64,000 nucleotides of DNA from Thermomonospora echinospora (GCF_900108175.1 NZ_FNVO01000004.1:525019-589018); one strand, 5' to 3'; counted from the first letter of the stretch, positions 19,992 through 30,663 are shown. Translations and numbers: made by a program. Notes: generated by a model from the sequence alone, not told the origin.

Positions 19992-20029
19992 GCCCCTCGC
20001 ATTCCGGGGCGATCAGGAGGATTCGGCGG

Positions 20030-21799
20030 GTGGCCGACCAGGCGTTTCAAGTTGATCTTCGCGGTGTGGTCGATCTGCTCAGCCGCCATCTGTACTCCAG
20101 CCCGCGCGTCTACCTGCGCGAGCTGTTGCAGAACGCGGTGGACGCGATCACCGCCCGCGGTTCGGGCACCGGCGAGGTGCGGATCGAGACCGGCGGCGGG
20201 GTGCTGCGCGTCCACGACGACGGGGTGGGCCTGACCGAGGAGGAGGTCCACCGGCTGCTGGCCACCATCGGCCGTTCCTCCAAGCGGGACGAGCTGGGGT
20301 TCGCCCGGCACGACTTCCTCGGCCAGTTCGGCATCGGGCTGCTGTCGGCGTTCCTGGTCGCCGACGAGATCGAGGTCGTCACCCGGTCGGCGCGCGGCGG
20401 CGCCGCCGTCGCCTGGACCGGCTACGCCGACGGCCGCTACCGGGTCGGGGCGGCCGAGCGGGACGAGCCGGGCACCACGGTCGCGCTGCGGGCCCGTCCC
20501 GGCGCCGCCGAGCTGCTCGCGCCCGCCACGGTCGCCGAGCTGGCCCGCGCCTACGGGTCGCTACTGCCGTTCACCGTCACCGTGGACGGCCGGGAGATCA
20601 CCGGGGGCGGCCCGCCCTGGCGGGCGTCCCATCCGGACCCGGCCCGGCGGCGGCTGGCCCTGGCCGGGTACTGCCGCGAGCTGTACGGGTTCGAGCCGTA
20701 CGACGTGATCGACCTAGACGTGCCGGAGGCCGGGCTGACCGGGGTGGCGTTCGTCATCCCGCAGCAGGTGTCACCGGGGGCGCGCGGCGGCCACCGGGTC
20801 TACCTCAAGCGGATGCTGCTGGCCGAGAACGTCGAGGGGCTGCTGCCCGACTGGGCGTTCTTCGTGCGCTGCGTGGTGGACGCCGGGGAGCTGAAGCCGA
20901 CCGCGAGCCGGGAGGCACTGTACGAGGACGAACTGCTGGAGTCGGCCCGGCAGGCGCTCGGCGAGCGGATCCGGCAGTGGCTGGTGCGGCTGGCCGAGAC
21001 CGACCCGGCCCGGCTGCGCGGGTTCCTACGGCTGCACCACCTCGGGGTCAAGGCGATGGCCCTGCACGACGACGAGATGCTGCGGATCGTCGACCGATGG
21101 CTGGAGTTCGAGACCTCGGCGGGGCCGATGACGCTGGCGGAGTTCCGCCGCCGGCACGCGGACGGCCGCTACACCGCCGACGTGGACGAGTTCCGGCGAC
21201 TGTCGGCAGTGTCGGGCGCGCAGGGCGTGGGGCTGGTCAACGGCGGCTACGTCTACGACACCGAGATCATCGAGCGGCTGCCGCGGATCGATCCGGACGC
21301 GGTGCTGCGCCGGCTGGACCCGGCCGAGCTGACCACCCACTTCGGGGTGCTCGACCCGGGCACCGAGCTGGCGCTGCGCCCGTTCCTGACCGCCGCGCAG
21401 CGGGCCGTCGAACGGCTGGGCTGCGAGGTGGTCGTCCGCGACTTCGACCCGGCGTCCCTGCCGGCGCTGTACCTGACCAGCCGGGCGGCGCGGCACCAGG
21501 CCGAGCTGGAGGAGGCCCGCGAGCAGGCCGACGAGCTGTGGGCCGACGTGCTGGGCGCGCTGAGCGACCTGCGGGCCGCCGACCGCCCCCAGCTCGTCCT
21601 CAACCACCGCAACCCACTGACCAGGCGGATCACCGCGCTGACCGAGGAGGGGCTGATCGAGGTCGCGGTGCAGGGGCTGTACGGGCAGGCGCTGCTGCTG
21701 GGCCGCCATCCGCTGCGGGCGGCCGACACCGCCGTGCTCAACCGTTCGTTCCTGGGCCTGCTGGACTGGGCCGTGCACAAGCCGGGAGACTCCGCATGA
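20030..21799 (+). CDS. HSP90 family ATPase (HtpG-like)
   Basis: A 589-residue protein with an N-terminal GHKL ATPase domain: YLRELLQNAVDAI (residues about 26-38) carries the Mg-binding Asn and catalytic Glu, VHDDGVGL the ADP-adenine Asp, GQFGIGLLSAFLVA the lid-side motif and GTTVALRA the last ATP motif. A middle domain with RVYLKRMLLAENVEGLLPDW follows, as in HtpG. The C-terminal third is divergent and contains a charged helix. It is shorter than HtpG (about 620-640) and does not end in MEEVD. The GTG at 20030 follows GGAGG. Its stop overlaps the next gene's start (ATGA), so the two products are coupled. Confidence 0.87.
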   Translation: MADQAFQVDLRGVVDLLSRHLYSSPRVYLRELLQNAVDAITARGSGTGEVRIETGGGVLRVHDDGVGLTEEEVHRLLATIGRSSKRDELGFARHDFLGQFGIGLLSAFLVADEIEVVTRSARGGAAVAWTGYADGRYRVGAAERDEPGTTVALRARPGAAELLAPATVAELARAYGSLLPFTVTVDGREITGGGPPWRASHPDPARRRLALAGYCRELYGFEPYDVIDLDVPEAGLTGVAFVIPQQVSPGARGGHRVYLKRMLLAENVEGLLPDWAFFVRCVVDAGELKPTASREALYEDELLESARQALGERIRQWLVRLAETDPARLRGFLRLHHLGVKAMALHDDEMLRIVDRWLEFETSAGPMTLAEFRRRHADGRYTADVDEFRRLSAVSGAQGVGLVNGGYVYDTEIIERLPRIDPDAVLRRLDPAELTTHFGVLDPGTELALRPFLTAAQRAVERLGCEVVVRDFDPASLPALYLTSRAARHQAELEEAREQADELWADVLGALSDLRAADRPQLVLNHRNPLTRRITALTEEGLIEVAVQGLYGQALLLGRHPLRAADTAVLNRSFLGLLDWAVHKPGDSA

Positions 21800-24441
21800 G
21801 CACCGATGACGTCTACGCGCTGGTGGCGCGGGCCGGCGACCTGCCGTACGGGGAGGCCAGGACCGTGCTGGTCGAGGACGCGCTGCGCCGGGCGGAGGCC
21901 GCCGGTGACGACGCGCTGGCCTACCGGGTACGGATGGAGCTGACCTCCGCCTACCAGCACGGCGGCGAACCGGCCAAGATGTTCACCACGTTCACCCGGT
22001 GCCTGTCCCAGCACGACGCCGATCCCGGCCGGTTCGGCAGCGGGCACCGGCTGCTGTGGCACTTCAAGTGGATCGTCAACTCGCTGACGCTGTTCCCGGA
22101 GATCCCGCTCGACCGGACTTACGCCGTCCTGGACGACATGGAGCGGCGCTACCGGCTCGGCGGGCACAGCATGCAGGCCGTTTACCACTACCGGCACGTG
22201 GTGGTCCGGCACGTGGGCGACGACGCGGCGGCTGACGAGTGGTTCGCCAAGTGGCACGCCGCGCCCCGAGACGAGCTGTCGGACTGCCAAGGCTGCGACC
22301 CGACCGGCAAGGTCCGCCATCTGACCGGGCGGGGACGCCACGAGGAGGCCCTGGCGATCGCCGCCCCGGTGCTGTCCGCCGAGCTCAACTGCACCGAGCA
22401 GCCGCAGAGCATCCTCACCGCGCTGCTGCCGGCCTACCTGCGCACCGGGCAGATGGAGGAGGCCGGACGGGCTCACCGCCGCGCCTACCGGCTGGTCCGC
22501 GCCAACCTTCGCGACCTGACGGACATCGCCGACCATCTGGAGTTCTGCGCGCTGACCGGTAACCAGGCGCGCGGCCTGGAGATCGTGCAGCGGCATCTGG
22601 GCTGGCTGGACCGGGCGCCCAGCCCGTACGCGGCGATGCGCTTCGCGGCGGCGTCCGCGCTGGTGCTGCGGCGGCTGGCGGAGGCGGGCGCCGACGAGGG
22701 GCTGCCGCTGTCCCGCCCGGACGGGCGGGACGTGCCCGCCGCCGAGCTGCGGGACGAGCTGACGGCGCAGGCCCTGACGCTGGCGGAACGGTTCGACGCC
22801 CGCAACGGCAGCTCCCGGCAGGGCGAGCGGATCCGCGCGGTGCTGGAGGCCGAGCCGATCGTCGAGCACCTGCCGCTGACCCCGTACGCCCGACGCCCGA
22901 CGCCCGTTCCCGAGCCGGTGCGGGCACCCGAGCCGACTGAGCCGACCGGGCCGGACGCGCTGCTGGACGCGGCGGAGAAAGCGTGGACCCGCCGCGACAT
23001 GACAGCTGCACTGGCGGCCTGGCACCGCTTTGACGAGTTGGTCCCCGAGCCGACGCCCGCCCAGGCGGGGCGGCGGGCCGACGGGACGGGATTCGAGCGG
23101 ATGGCGGCCGGCGACGCGGAGGGCGCGCTGGCCGAGTGGGACCGGGCGGCCGGGTTGCACACCCAGGCCGGTGACGAGGCCCGCGCGCAGAACGCCCGCA
23201 GCCGCACCGGTTCCCTGCTGTGCGCCATGGGCCGCGCGGACGAGGGCATGGAGCTGCTGACCTCGTCGCTGGCCCGGCTCGACGCGCTGGCCCCCGGCAG
23301 CCGGCGGGCGGTCTCGGCCCGGCTGCGGCTCGCCGACGCCCACGTCAACGCCGACCGGGGGCAGGAGGCACTGGCGGTGCTCGCCGCCGCCCGGCCGACC
23401 GATGCGCTGGACGCCGCCGAGGTCGAGATGGTGCGGGCGCGGGCCCTGGCCCGGCTGGGGGACATGCCCGAGACGGTCTCCGCCTTCCGCCGGGCCTGCG
23501 CCGCTTTCCGGGAGCTGGGCGGCGGCGGGCTGCTGGCGGAGACGGCGTTCATGCTCGCCCAGGTCCTGATGGGCGAGGAGGCGCAGCCCCCGGAGGACCC
23601 CTCCGCCGACGAGGCGCTGGCGCTGCTGGAGGAGGCGATCGCCAACGCCCCCGCGGGCCAGCCCGGGCTGCGGGCCTCCGTGTACGCGGTGCGCGGGAAC
23701 CGGCTGACGGCCCACGGCCGCCACGCCGAGGCGGTCGAGGACCTGGTCGAGGCGGTCGCCGTCTTCACCGCCGAGGGCGCCTACCCGCAGGCGGCCTACT
23801 CCCGGCTGGACCTGACCGTCGCGCTGCTCAACGCCGAACGCCACTTCGAGGCGGCCGAGGTCGCCGAGGAGGCGTGGCCCATGCTGACCCGCCTTCAGGA
23901 CACCGACGCCGAGCACCGCTGCCGCTACCTGCTGGCCCAGGCGCAGGAGATGGGCGAGGAAGAGGAGGCGGCCGAGACCTACACCGGCCTGGCCCGCGAC
24001 GAGGAGCACCCCGGCCTGTCCGCCCAGTTGCTGGAGAAGGCCGCCGACGTGCTGACCGGCGCCGACAAGGACGCCCTGGCCGCCGAACGGTACGTCGAGG
24101 CGGCCGAGGCGTTCGCCGCCGCCGGTGATCCCTACGGGGTGGTCCGCACCCGCCGCCGCCACGCGATGTGCCTGATGTGGAGCGGCCGGCTCGACGACGG
24201 GCTGCGTGAGATGGGCGTGGCCCGCGCCGCCCTCGGCGACCTTCCCGAGGAGAACCCGGCGGCGCTGACCTGGGAGACGGCAGTGACGTCCTACGACGAG
24301 GCCCGTCTGCTCGCCAACGCCGGCCGGACCGAGGAGGCGCTGGCCAGGCTGGAGGAGTCCATCCAGGGCTTCACCGAGCTGGACGAGCATGGCGCCGCCG
24401 CCACCGCCGCCGAGTTCCGCGACCAGCTCACCGCCGAGTAA
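21796..24441 (+). CDS. Large helical repeat (TPR-like) protein coupled to HSP90
   Basis: An 881-residue soluble protein made largely of antiparallel helix pairs of TPR type. Clear TPR-like blocks begin near residue 390 (MAAGDAEGALAEWDRAAGL) and continue to the end with spacing near 35-40 residues (GRAEEA-like turns: GRHAEAVEDLVEAV, GRTEEALARLEES). The N-terminal 380 residues are also helical with a Cys pair (DCQGC). A Pro/Glu linker separates the halves near residue 375. ATG overlaps the HSP90 stop by four bases, so it is very probably a partner of that ATPase. I do not recognise a named family; co-chaperone or client adaptor is inference. Confidence 0.8.
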   Translation: MSTDDVYALVARAGDLPYGEARTVLVEDALRRAEAAGDDALAYRVRMELTSAYQHGGEPAKMFTTFTRCLSQHDADPGRFGSGHRLLWHFKWIVNSLTLFPEIPLDRTYAVLDDMERRYRLGGHSMQAVYHYRHVVVRHVGDDAAADEWFAKWHAAPRDELSDCQGCDPTGKVRHLTGRGRHEEALAIAAPVLSAELNCTEQPQSILTALLPAYLRTGQMEEAGRAHRRAYRLVRANLRDLTDIADHLEFCALTGNQARGLEIVQRHLGWLDRAPSPYAAMRFAAASALVLRRLAEAGADEGLPLSRPDGRDVPAAELRDELTAQALTLAERFDARNGSSRQGERIRAVLEAEPIVEHLPLTPYARRPTPVPEPVRAPEPTEPTGPDALLDAAEKAWTRRDMTAALAAWHRFDELVPEPTPAQAGRRADGTGFERMAAGDAEGALAEWDRAAGLHTQAGDEARAQNARSRTGSLLCAMGRADEGMELLTSSLARLDALAPGSRRAVSARLRLADAHVNADRGQEALAVLAAARPTDALDAAEVEMVRARALARLGDMPETVSAFRRACAAFRELGGGGLLAETAFMLAQVLMGEEAQPPEDPSADEALALLEEAIANAPAGQPGLRASVYAVRGNRLTAHGRHAEAVEDLVEAVAVFTAEGAYPQAAYSRLDLTVALLNAERHFEAAEVAEEAWPMLTRLQDTDAEHRCRYLLAQAQEMGEEEEAAETYTGLARDEEHPGLSAQLLEKAADVLTGADKDALAAERYVEAAEAFAAAGDPYGVVRTRRRHAMCLMWSGRLDDGLREMGVARAALGDLPEENPAALTWETAVTSYDEARLLANAGRTEEALARLEESIQGFTELDEHGAAATAAEFRDQLTAE

Positions 24442-24467
24442 GCGGCGGGTGGCGGCTGTTGGAGCCG

Positions 24468-25658
24468 TCAGAGGATGCGGTGGGCGCCCTGGGAGGGGAC
24501 GGCGTCCTGGTAGTGGGGGGCGGGCCAGCCGCGGGCCTGGTAGGCGGCGTCGATGGCCTCGCGGACGTGGGTGGCACGGTCGGTGGCGGTCAGGACGAGG
24601 ACCGAGCCGCCGAAGCCGCCGCCCACCATGCGCCCGCCTCGCGCCCCCGCCCGCAGCGCGGCCTCCACCGTCGCGTCCGCCTGCGGCCAGGAGACCTCGA
24701 ACTGGTCCCGCAGCGACAGGTGGGAGGCGGTGAGCATGCCGCCGATCTCGGCGAGGGCGTCGGCGCGCAGCAGGCCCACCGTCGCCTCGACCCGGTGGTT
24801 CTCGGTGACGACGTGCTGGACGCGCCGCCGCAGCGTGGCCGGGTCCGGTCCCGTCTGCCCGGACCTGCGCCGGAACGGGAGGGACGGCCTGCTCTGCACG
24901 GCCGGCAGACGTTCCAGGGTGCTCGCCAGGTCGGTCACGTCGCGCAGTGAGTCCAGCCCGAGCAGCGCGGCGGCCTGCTCGCACTCGGCGCGGCGCCGCG
25001 CGTACTCGCCGCCGGTCAGGGCATGGGCGGCGCGGGTGTCGACCACCAGTAGCGACAGGTCCTCACCCAGCCGCAGCGGGACCTGCCCGGACAGGCCGCT
25101 GCGGCAGTCCAGCAGCAGCGCGTGCCCGGCGGTGCACAGCAGCGCCGCCGACTGGTCCATGATCCCGCACGGCACGCCGGCGAACTCCGCCTCGGCCCGC
25201 CGGGCCCGCCGGGCCAGCTCGGCGCGTTCGATCTCCAGCCCGTACAGGTCGCACAGGGCCAGCGCGGTGGCGCACTCCAGCGCCGCCGAGGACGCCAGCC
25301 CGGCGCCCTGCGGCAGGTCGGAGTCGACCAGCAGCGACGCGCCGCCGGCCCCGTGCTCCCGCAGCACCCAGGCCACTCCCGCCGGGTAGGCCGCCCAGCC
25401 GTCCACCGTGCCGGGCGCCAGCCCGTCGATCGGCAGGCTGCGGCCGTCGGCGGCGGCCTGCAGGGACCGCAGTTCGAGCACCCCGTCGTCCCGGCGGGCG
25501 GCGGCCACCGACACACCCTGCGCGAGCGCGAACGGCAGCACCAGCCCGTCGTTGTAGTCGGTGTGCTCGCCGATCAGGTTGACTCGGCCGGGCGCCCGCC
25601 ACACGCCCTGCGGCGCCCGGCCGTAAGCCTCCTCGAAGGCGGCGACCAGCGTGTTCAC
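24468..25658 (-). CDS. galK: Galactokinase
   Basis: Phosphorylates galactose to galactose-1-phosphate (GHMP kinase family). The 396-residue protein has [18 protein letters not shown] near residue 22 (galactose binding), [14 protein letters not shown] near 120 (ATP loop) and [13 protein letters not shown] near 350. The GTG at 25658 overlaps the galE stop (GTGA). galT is not present in the window. An insertion around residue 255-275 ([15 protein letters not shown]) is somewhat longer than usual. Confidence 0.93.
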   Translation of the reverse strand: MNTLVAAFEEAYGRAPQGVWRAPGRVNLIGEHTDYNDGLVLPFALAQGVSVAAARRDDGVLELRSLQAAADGRSLPIDGLAPGTVDGWAAYPAGVAWVLREHGAGGASLLVDSDLPQGAGLASSAALECATALALCDLYGLEIERAELARRARRAEAEFAGVPCGIMDQSAALLCTAGHALLLDCRSGLSGQVPLRLGEDLSLLVVDTRAAHALTGGEYARRRAECEQAAALLGLDSLRDVTDLASTLERLPAVQSRPSLPFRRRSGQTGPDPATLRRRVQHVVTENHRVEATVGLLRADALAEIGGMLTASHLSLRDQFEVSWPQADATVEAALRAGARGGRMVGGGFGGSVLVLTATDRATHVREAIDAAYQARGWPAPHYQDAVPSQGAHRIL

Positions 25659-26611
25659 GCCTGGGACCGCAGGAACGTCCACGCGTCGGAGACCATCAGG
25701 CGCAGGTCGCGCTCCGGCTTCCAGCCCAGCTCGGACCTGATCTTGTCCGAGGAGGCCACCAGCACCGCCGGGTCGCCGGCTCGGCGCGGCCCGGCCTGGA
25801 CCGGGATCGGGTGGCCGGTCACCTCCCGGCAGACCTCCACGACCTCGCGTACCGAGGAGCCGCTGCCGCTGCCCAGGTTGAAGATCTGGTGGCGGCCCGG
25901 CGCGCACGCCTCCAGTGCCAGCAGGTGCGCCACGCCCAGGTCCACCACGTGGATGTAGTCGCGCACGCAGGTGCCGTCCGAGGTCGGGTAGTCCTCCCCG
26001 AAGACGTGCACCGCATCGCGGGTGCCGGCCGCCACCGCCAGCACGTTCGGGATCAGGTGGGTCTCCACCGCGTGCCGCTCGCCGAACCGGCCGTAGGCGC
26101 CCGCCACGTTGAAGTAGCGCAGCGACACCGCGCCGAAGCCGAACAGCCGGGCGTACTCGGTCAGCGTCGTGTCGATCGCCAGCTTGGACGCCCCGTACGG
26201 GTTGGTCGGGCGGGTCGGGTCGGTCTCCAGGATCGGGGTGGACTCCGGCTCCCCGTAGGTGGCGGCCGTGGAGGAGAACACGATCCGTGCCACCCCGCTC
26301 TGCCGCATCGCGTCCAGCAGCGCCAGCGACTCGCCCAGGTTGCGGTCCCAGTACAGGCCGGGCTTCTGGACGGACTCGCCCACCAGCGACCTGGCCGCGA
26401 AATGCAGCACGGCATCGAACCCGGCGCCCTCCAGCACGTCCAGGGCGCGCTCGCGCATGGTGCCGCGCACCAGCGTGGCGCCCTCGGGCACCGCGTCCTC
26501 GTGGCCGGTGGACAGGTCGTCGAGCACGACCACCTCGTGCCCCGCCTCCAGCAGTTGGGCGGTGACCACGCTGCCGATGAAACCGGCGCCTCCGGTGACG
26601 AGCAGCTTCAC
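25655..26611 (-). CDS. galE: UDP-glucose 4-epimerase
   Basis: Interconverts UDP-galactose and UDP-glucose. The 318-residue SDR-fold enzyme begins [14 protein letters not shown] (NAD site), with the catalytic serine-threonine region [12 protein letters not shown] and the YGASKLA tyrosine-lysine pair; LRYFNVAGA and RDYIHVVDL are galE blocks. GTG at 26611 follows GGAGG by six bases. It is first in a two-gene operon with galK. Confidence 0.95.
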   Translation of the reverse strand: MKLLVTGGAGFIGSVVTAQLLEAGHEVVVLDDLSTGHEDAVPEGATLVRGTMRERALDVLEGAGFDAVLHFAARSLVGESVQKPGLYWDRNLGESLALLDAMRQSGVARIVFSSTAATYGEPESTPILETDPTRPTNPYGASKLAIDTTLTEYARLFGFGAVSLRYFNVAGAYGRFGERHAVETHLIPNVLAVAAGTRDAVHVFGEDYPTSDGTCVRDYIHVVDLGVAHLLALEACAPGRHQIFNLGSGSGSSVREVVEVCREVTGHPIPVQAGPRRAGDPAVLVASSDKIRSELGWKPERDLRLMVSDAWTFLRSQA

Positions 26612-26654
26612 GAAAATCCTCCAGAGATGGGCGGACGGGCCGGCGGGGGCTACC

Positions 26655-26660
26655 AGCGTA
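26655..26660 (-). promoter_or_regulatory. -10 hexamer of galEK
   Basis: On the minus strand TACGCT fits TANNNT and lies 44 bases before the galE start. No operator symmetry was noticed. Confidence 0.35.
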
Positions 26661-26808
26661 GCCGCCGGGGCCGCGGCGGCCGCCCGCAATGATCGACTAC
26701 GGCTTGACCGAGGTGGGAATGGGTAGACCGACACTCGGCAGGCCCGCCCATACTTGGCCCGATGATGGACGACGATCCGCACAGACCCGCGCCGGAGAGC
26801 CCGCGGCG

Positions 26809-27816
26809 ATGACGTTCCCCGAGGTGCCGCAGTATGCGCAGTACGCAGGGCTGGCCGTGCTGGTCGTGCTCGCCTGCTGCTCCCGTCCCGTGCTGTGGCT
26901 GCTGTCCCGGCTCGCGGGTCGGCTCGCGGGTCGGCTCGCGCCGCCCCGGCAGGCCCCGCGGCCTCCCCCGCAGGAGGCTCCGGCGGGGGAGCGGGCCACC
27001 GTCGCCGGCCGGGTCGTCCAGGAGGAGCTACAGGCCAGGCTGGCGGTCGCCGACCGGCAACTGCGTGAGGTGCTGGTGCCGCGGACCGAGGTGCGGTTCC
27101 TGGACGCGCGGCTGCCGCTGCACGAGGCCGCCCGCTCCGTCGCCGCCAGCCCGCACTCCCGCTTCCCCGTCTACCGGGACTCCCACGACGAGGTGATCGG
27201 GTTCGTCCACGTCCGCGACCTGCTCGATCCGGCGGTGTCGGACCGCCGCGCCACCTGCGTGGGCGACCTGGTCCGCCCGGTGAAGTACCTGCCCGCCTCC
27301 ATGCGGGTGCTCAGCGTCCTGTCGCAGATGCGGCGCGAGCGCCACCACCTGGCGATCGTGATGGACGAATACGGGGGAACCGCCGGGATCGTCACCCTGG
27401 AAGACCTGGTCGAGGAGCTCATCGGCGATATCAGGGACGAATATGATGTGCAGGACGCGCAGGCGCGCCGGCTGCACGGCGGGGCCGTGGAGGTCGACGG
27501 GCTGCTCAACCTGGACGCCTTCGCCGCCGAGACCGGGATCCGGCTGCCGCCGGGTCCCTACGAGACCGTCGCCGGGCATCTCATGGCCGTCCTCGGCCGG
27601 GTGCCGGCGGCCGGTGACGCGGTGGAGTCCGCCGGGCACCGGCTCACGGTGGCGGGCATGGACGGGCGGCGAGTGGCACGCGTGCGCGTCATGCCGCTGC
27701 CGCCACCGGCCGACCGGGGGGAAGCACCGGGCCCGGGGGCGGCCCCGAACCTCTCCGCGGCGGGCGGCGTCCCAGAGGACGACACACCTCGGGACGTCGC
27801 CTCCGACGGAGCCTGA
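26809..27816 (+). CDS. CBS-pair/CorC_HlyC domain protein with a single membrane helix
   Basis: A 335-residue member of the HlyC/CorC family. One N-terminal hydrophobic segment ([15 protein letters not shown]) replaces the DUF21 multi-helix domain usual in such proteins. A CBS pair follows at about 80-205, including [20 protein letters not shown] and [20 protein letters not shown], then a CorC_HlyC domain at about 215-295. These proteins are associated with Mg/Co efflux or membrane ion homeostasis. A 12-base tandem repeat encodes [11 protein letters not shown] after the helix. ATG at 26809 follows GGAGAG at about ten bases. Confidence 0.83.
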   Translation: MTFPEVPQYAQYAGLAVLVVLACCSRPVLWLLSRLAGRLAGRLAPPRQAPRPPPQEAPAGERATVAGRVVQEELQARLAVADRQLREVLVPRTEVRFLDARLPLHEAARSVAASPHSRFPVYRDSHDEVIGFVHVRDLLDPAVSDRRATCVGDLVRPVKYLPASMRVLSVLSQMRRERHHLAIVMDEYGGTAGIVTLEDLVEELIGDIRDEYDVQDAQARRLHGGAVEVDGLLNLDAFAAETGIRLPPGPYETVAGHLMAVLGRVPAAGDAVESAGHRLTVAGMDGRRVARVRVMPLPPPADRGEAPGPGAAPNLSAAGGVPEDDTPRDVASDGA

Positions 27817-27828
27817 CAGAATCGAATC

Positions 27829-28872
27829 GTGCCTATGTCCTCGGTAACCGCGCCACGCGTGCTGTCCGGCATCCAGCCCACCGCCGACTCCTTCCACCTG
27901 GGCAACTACCTGGGCGCACTGCGGCAGTGGGTGGCGCTGCAGGACACCCACGAGGCGTTCTACTGTGTGGTGGACCTGCACGCGATCACCGTGGAGCACG
28001 ACCCGCAGGCGCTGCGTCGCCGCACCAGGGCGGCCGCCGCCCAGCTGCTGGCGATGGGCGTGGACCCCGAGCGCTCGGCGCTGTTCGTGCAGAGCCACGT
28101 GCCCGAGCACGCCGAGCTGGCCTGGGTGCTCAGCTGCCTGACCGGCTTCGGCGAGGCCGGCCGGATGACCCAGTTCAAGGACAAGTCGGCCAAGCACGGG
28201 GCCTCGGCCGCCAGCGTGGGGCTGTTCACCTACCCGATCCTGATGGCCGCCGACATCCTGCTCTACACGCCCGAGCCCGGCGAGGGGCAGGTGCTGCAGG
28301 TGCCGGTGGGCGAGGACCAGCGGCAGCACCTGGAGCTGACCCGCGACCTGGCGCAGCGCTTCAACCATCGGTTCGGCGAGACCTTCGTGCTGCCCGGGGC
28401 CTACATCCCGCAGGGCGCCGCCAAGATCACCGACCTGCAGGAGCCGCGGGTCAAGATGAGCAAGTCGGCCTCCACCCCGCAGGGCATCGTGGAGGTGCTG
28501 GAGGACCCCGGCCCGATGCGCAAGAAGATCATGCGCGCGGTCACCGACACCGGCACCGAGATCCGCTACGACGAGGAGAACAAGCCCGGCGTCACCAACC
28601 TGCTGCGGATCCACGCCGCGCTGGAGGGCGTCCCGGTGGCCGAGCTGGAGCAGCGTTATGCCGGGCAGGGTTACGGGCAGCTCAAGAAGGACCTGGCCCA
28701 GCTGCTGCTCGACACGTTCACCCCGATCCGCGAGCGCACCGAGCGGCTGCTGGAGGACGACAAGCAGCTGGACCGCATCCTGGCCGACGGGGCCGCCAGG
28801 GCCGGTGCGGTCGCCGCGCGGACCATGGAGGTCGTGCGCGAACGCGTGGGATTCGTGGGACGTGGTCTGTGA
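27829..28872 (+). CDS. trpS: Tryptophanyl-tRNA synthetase
   Basis: Charges tRNA-Trp. The 347-residue class I synthetase has the HIGH-type motif [14 protein letters not shown] near residue 20 and KMSKS in [14 protein letters not shown] near residue 205; [10 protein letters not shown] is the tryptophan-pocket block. GTG at 27829 is used; ATG at 27835 is equally possible. CAGAAT six bases upstream resembles a leaderless -10. The next gene begins inside its last codons. Confidence 0.96.
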   Translation: MPMSSVTAPRVLSGIQPTADSFHLGNYLGALRQWVALQDTHEAFYCVVDLHAITVEHDPQALRRRTRAAAAQLLAMGVDPERSALFVQSHVPEHAELAWVLSCLTGFGEAGRMTQFKDKSAKHGASAASVGLFTYPILMAADILLYTPEPGEGQVLQVPVGEDQRQHLELTRDLAQRFNHRFGETFVLPGAYIPQGAAKITDLQEPRVKMSKSASTPQGIVEVLEDPGPMRKKIMRAVTDTGTEIRYDEENKPGVTNLLRIHAALEGVPVAELEQRYAGQGYGQLKKDLAQLLLDTFTPIRERTERLLEDDKQLDRILADGAARAGAVAARTMEVVRERVGFVGRGL

Positions 28873-29485
28873 CGATCCGCTGACGGGGGGCCGGCCGGAG
28901 GCGCCGGGGGAGCCCGGCCCGACCGCCGATCCCCGCACGATCGGGGTGGCGATCGCGATCCCCGATCCGTACGGCCCGCAGTTGCAGCGCTGGCGGGAGT
29001 CGTTCGGCGACCCGCTGGCACGTTCCATCCCGACCCACATCACGCTGCTGCCGCCGACCGAGGTGGACGGCGGCCGGCTGCCGCTGATCGAGGAGCATCT
29101 GCGGCTGGTCGCCGAGGGCGAGCACGAGTTCGCCATCCGGCTCAGCGGCACCGCCACGTTCCGGCCGGTCACCCCGGTGGTGTTCGTCGCGCTGGCCGAC
29201 GGCATCGGCGCGTGCGAGCGGATCGAGGCCAAGATCCGCAGCGGTCCGCTCGCCCGTGACCTGCAGTTCCCCTACCACCCGCACGTGACGGTGGCGCACG
29301 AGCTGTCCGAACGGACGCTGGACCGGGCGTTCAAGGAGCTGGCCGACTACCGGGCCGAGTTCGTCGTGCGGGGCTTCTCGCTGTACGAGCACGGCCCGGA
29401 CGGGGTGTGGCGCCCGCTGCGGGACTACACGTTCGGCGCCGGCGGGGCGGGTCCCCAGGAGGCCGATCGGCCGCCGGACGGCTGA
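28862..29485 (+). CDS. 2H phosphoesterase (2'-5' RNA ligase family)
   Basis: About 207 residues. The two HxT motifs that define the 2H superfamily are present: PTHITLLPP near residue 59 and HPHVTVAHE near residue 140. Such proteins act on 2',3'-cyclic or 2'-5' phosphodiester bonds in RNA or nucleotides. The start is uncertain: GTG at 28862 overlaps trpS by 11 bases and has no clear ribosome-binding site, and GTG near 28946 would remove the acidic N-terminal 28 residues. Location after trpS suggests an RNA substrate, but this is inference. Confidence 0.82.
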   Translation: MVCDDPLTGGRPEAPGEPGPTADPRTIGVAIAIPDPYGPQLQRWRESFGDPLARSIPTHITLLPPTEVDGGRLPLIEEHLRLVAEGEHEFAIRLSGTATFRPVTPVVFVALADGIGACERIEAKIRSGPLARDLQFPYHPHVTVAHELSERTLDRAFKELADYRAEFVVRGFSLYEHGPDGVWRPLRDYTFGAGGAGPQEADRPPDG

Positions 29486-29529
29486 CTTCTCGCCGAATCG
29501 ACCCGTGCACAGGGGGTACAGAACGGGTC

Positions 29530-30663
29530 ATGGTGCGGGTGATCGGCGGCATCTGGCAGCGCGTGACGTCGGGCTGGGATCTGGTGGTCGAGGCGCTGCA
29601 CGGGGCCCGTCGCCGCTCGGCATGGTTCGACCATCTGGCCCGCGCCTTCGAACGCTACGACGACAAGCGCGGTGACCGGCTGGCCGCCGCGATCACCTTC
29701 TACGCGTTCCTGTCGTTCTTCCCGCTGGTCGCGCTGGGGTACTCGCTGCTGGGCTACCTGGTGGGGATCAGCGAGGAGGCCCGGCGGTACATGGTGCAGG
29801 CGTTCACCGAGTTGCTGCCCGGCCTGAACGGCGAACTGCGGGTCGAGCAGATCGCCGAGGCCCGGAGCGCGGCCGGCGTCATCGGCCTGGCCGGGCTGCT
29901 GTTCACCGGGTTGGGCTGCATGAACGCGGTGCGCGAGGCGCTGCGCGACATCTGGCTGGGCGACCCGACCGGCGGCGGCAACTTCTTTCTCAAGAAGCTG
30001 TACGACATCGGCACGCTGGCGTTCCTGGGCAGCATGCTGATCCTGTCGGTGGTGGTGTCCACGGTCACCGGCCAGGCCAGCCACACGGTGCTGGACTGGG
30101 TGGGGCTGGGCGACACGCCCGGGGCGGGCACCGCGTTGCGGCTGCTGTCGCTGGCGGTGGCGACCGGCTTCAACACGCTGATCTTCCTGATGCTGTTCTC
30201 CCGGGTGTCGGGAACCCGGGCGCCCTGGCGGGACGTGCTGCGGGGCGCGCTGTTCGGTGCGGTCGGCTTCGAGATCCTCAAGCTGGCCGGCACCCTGGTG
30301 GTGACCCACATCGCCCGCAACCCGGTGTACGTGTCGTTCGCCGTGGTGGCCGGGCTGCTGGTGTGGATCGACGTGGTGGCGCGCTTTTTGATCTTCAGTG
30401 CCGCCTGGACGGCCACCCGCCGCGTCGTGCTGCGGGCGGACGCCGCCAACGAGGCCAACAAGGTCGACTCCGGCCCCTGCGACGACCGGACGCCCCGGAA
30501 CGGACGTACCGACCACGAGCCGGACCGGGAGCCGCACCCGGAGGCGGACCGGGCGTCGGATCGTGAGCCGGTCCGGGAGGCGGATCAGGCACCGGATCGG
30601 GGATCGGGCCGAGAGCCGGGGCAGGCCAGGGCGGCGAAACCGACTCCGGTCGTGGAGCGTTAG
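29530..30663 (+). CDS. YihY/UPF0761 family membrane protein
   Basis: A 377-residue protein with six hydrophobic helices of the YihY (BrkB) family: AAAITFYAFLSFFPLVALG, then VIGLAGLLFTGLG, TLAFLGSMLILSVVVS and three more to about residue 300. The last 75 residues are a hydrophilic Asp/Arg/Glu/Pro tail with repeated DREP-like units. ATG at 29530 has only a distant GGGGG. Function of the family is not established; it is not the tRNase BN it was once thought to be. Confidence 0.85.
   Translation: MVRVIGGIWQRVTSGWDLVVEALHGARRRSAWFDHLARAFERYDDKRGDRLAAAITFYAFLSFFPLVALGYSLLGYLVGISEEARRYMVQAFTELLPGLNGELRVEQIAEARSAAGVIGLAGLLFTGLGCMNAVREALRDIWLGDPTGGGNFFLKKLYDIGTLAFLGSMLILSVVVSTVTGQASHTVLDWVGLGDTPGAGTALRLLSLAVATGFNTLIFLMLFSRVSGTRAPWRDVLRGALFGAVGFEILKLAGTLVVTHIARNPVYVSFAVVAGLLVWIDVVARFLIFSAAWTATRRVVLRADAANEANKVDSGPCDDRTPRNGRTDHEPDREPHPEADRASDREPVREADQAPDRGSGREPGQARAAKPTPVVER

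Noticed and set aside
20030..21799. The GHKL protein as a MutL or gyrase B type
   Set aside because: The middle domain block VYLKRMLLAENVEGLLPDW and overall layout are those of HSP90.
21253..24984. A 1243-codon open frame on the minus strand across the TPR-like gene and galK
   Set aside because: It is the antisense shadow of two well-supported genes, with low-complexity composition typical of GC-rich complementary frames.
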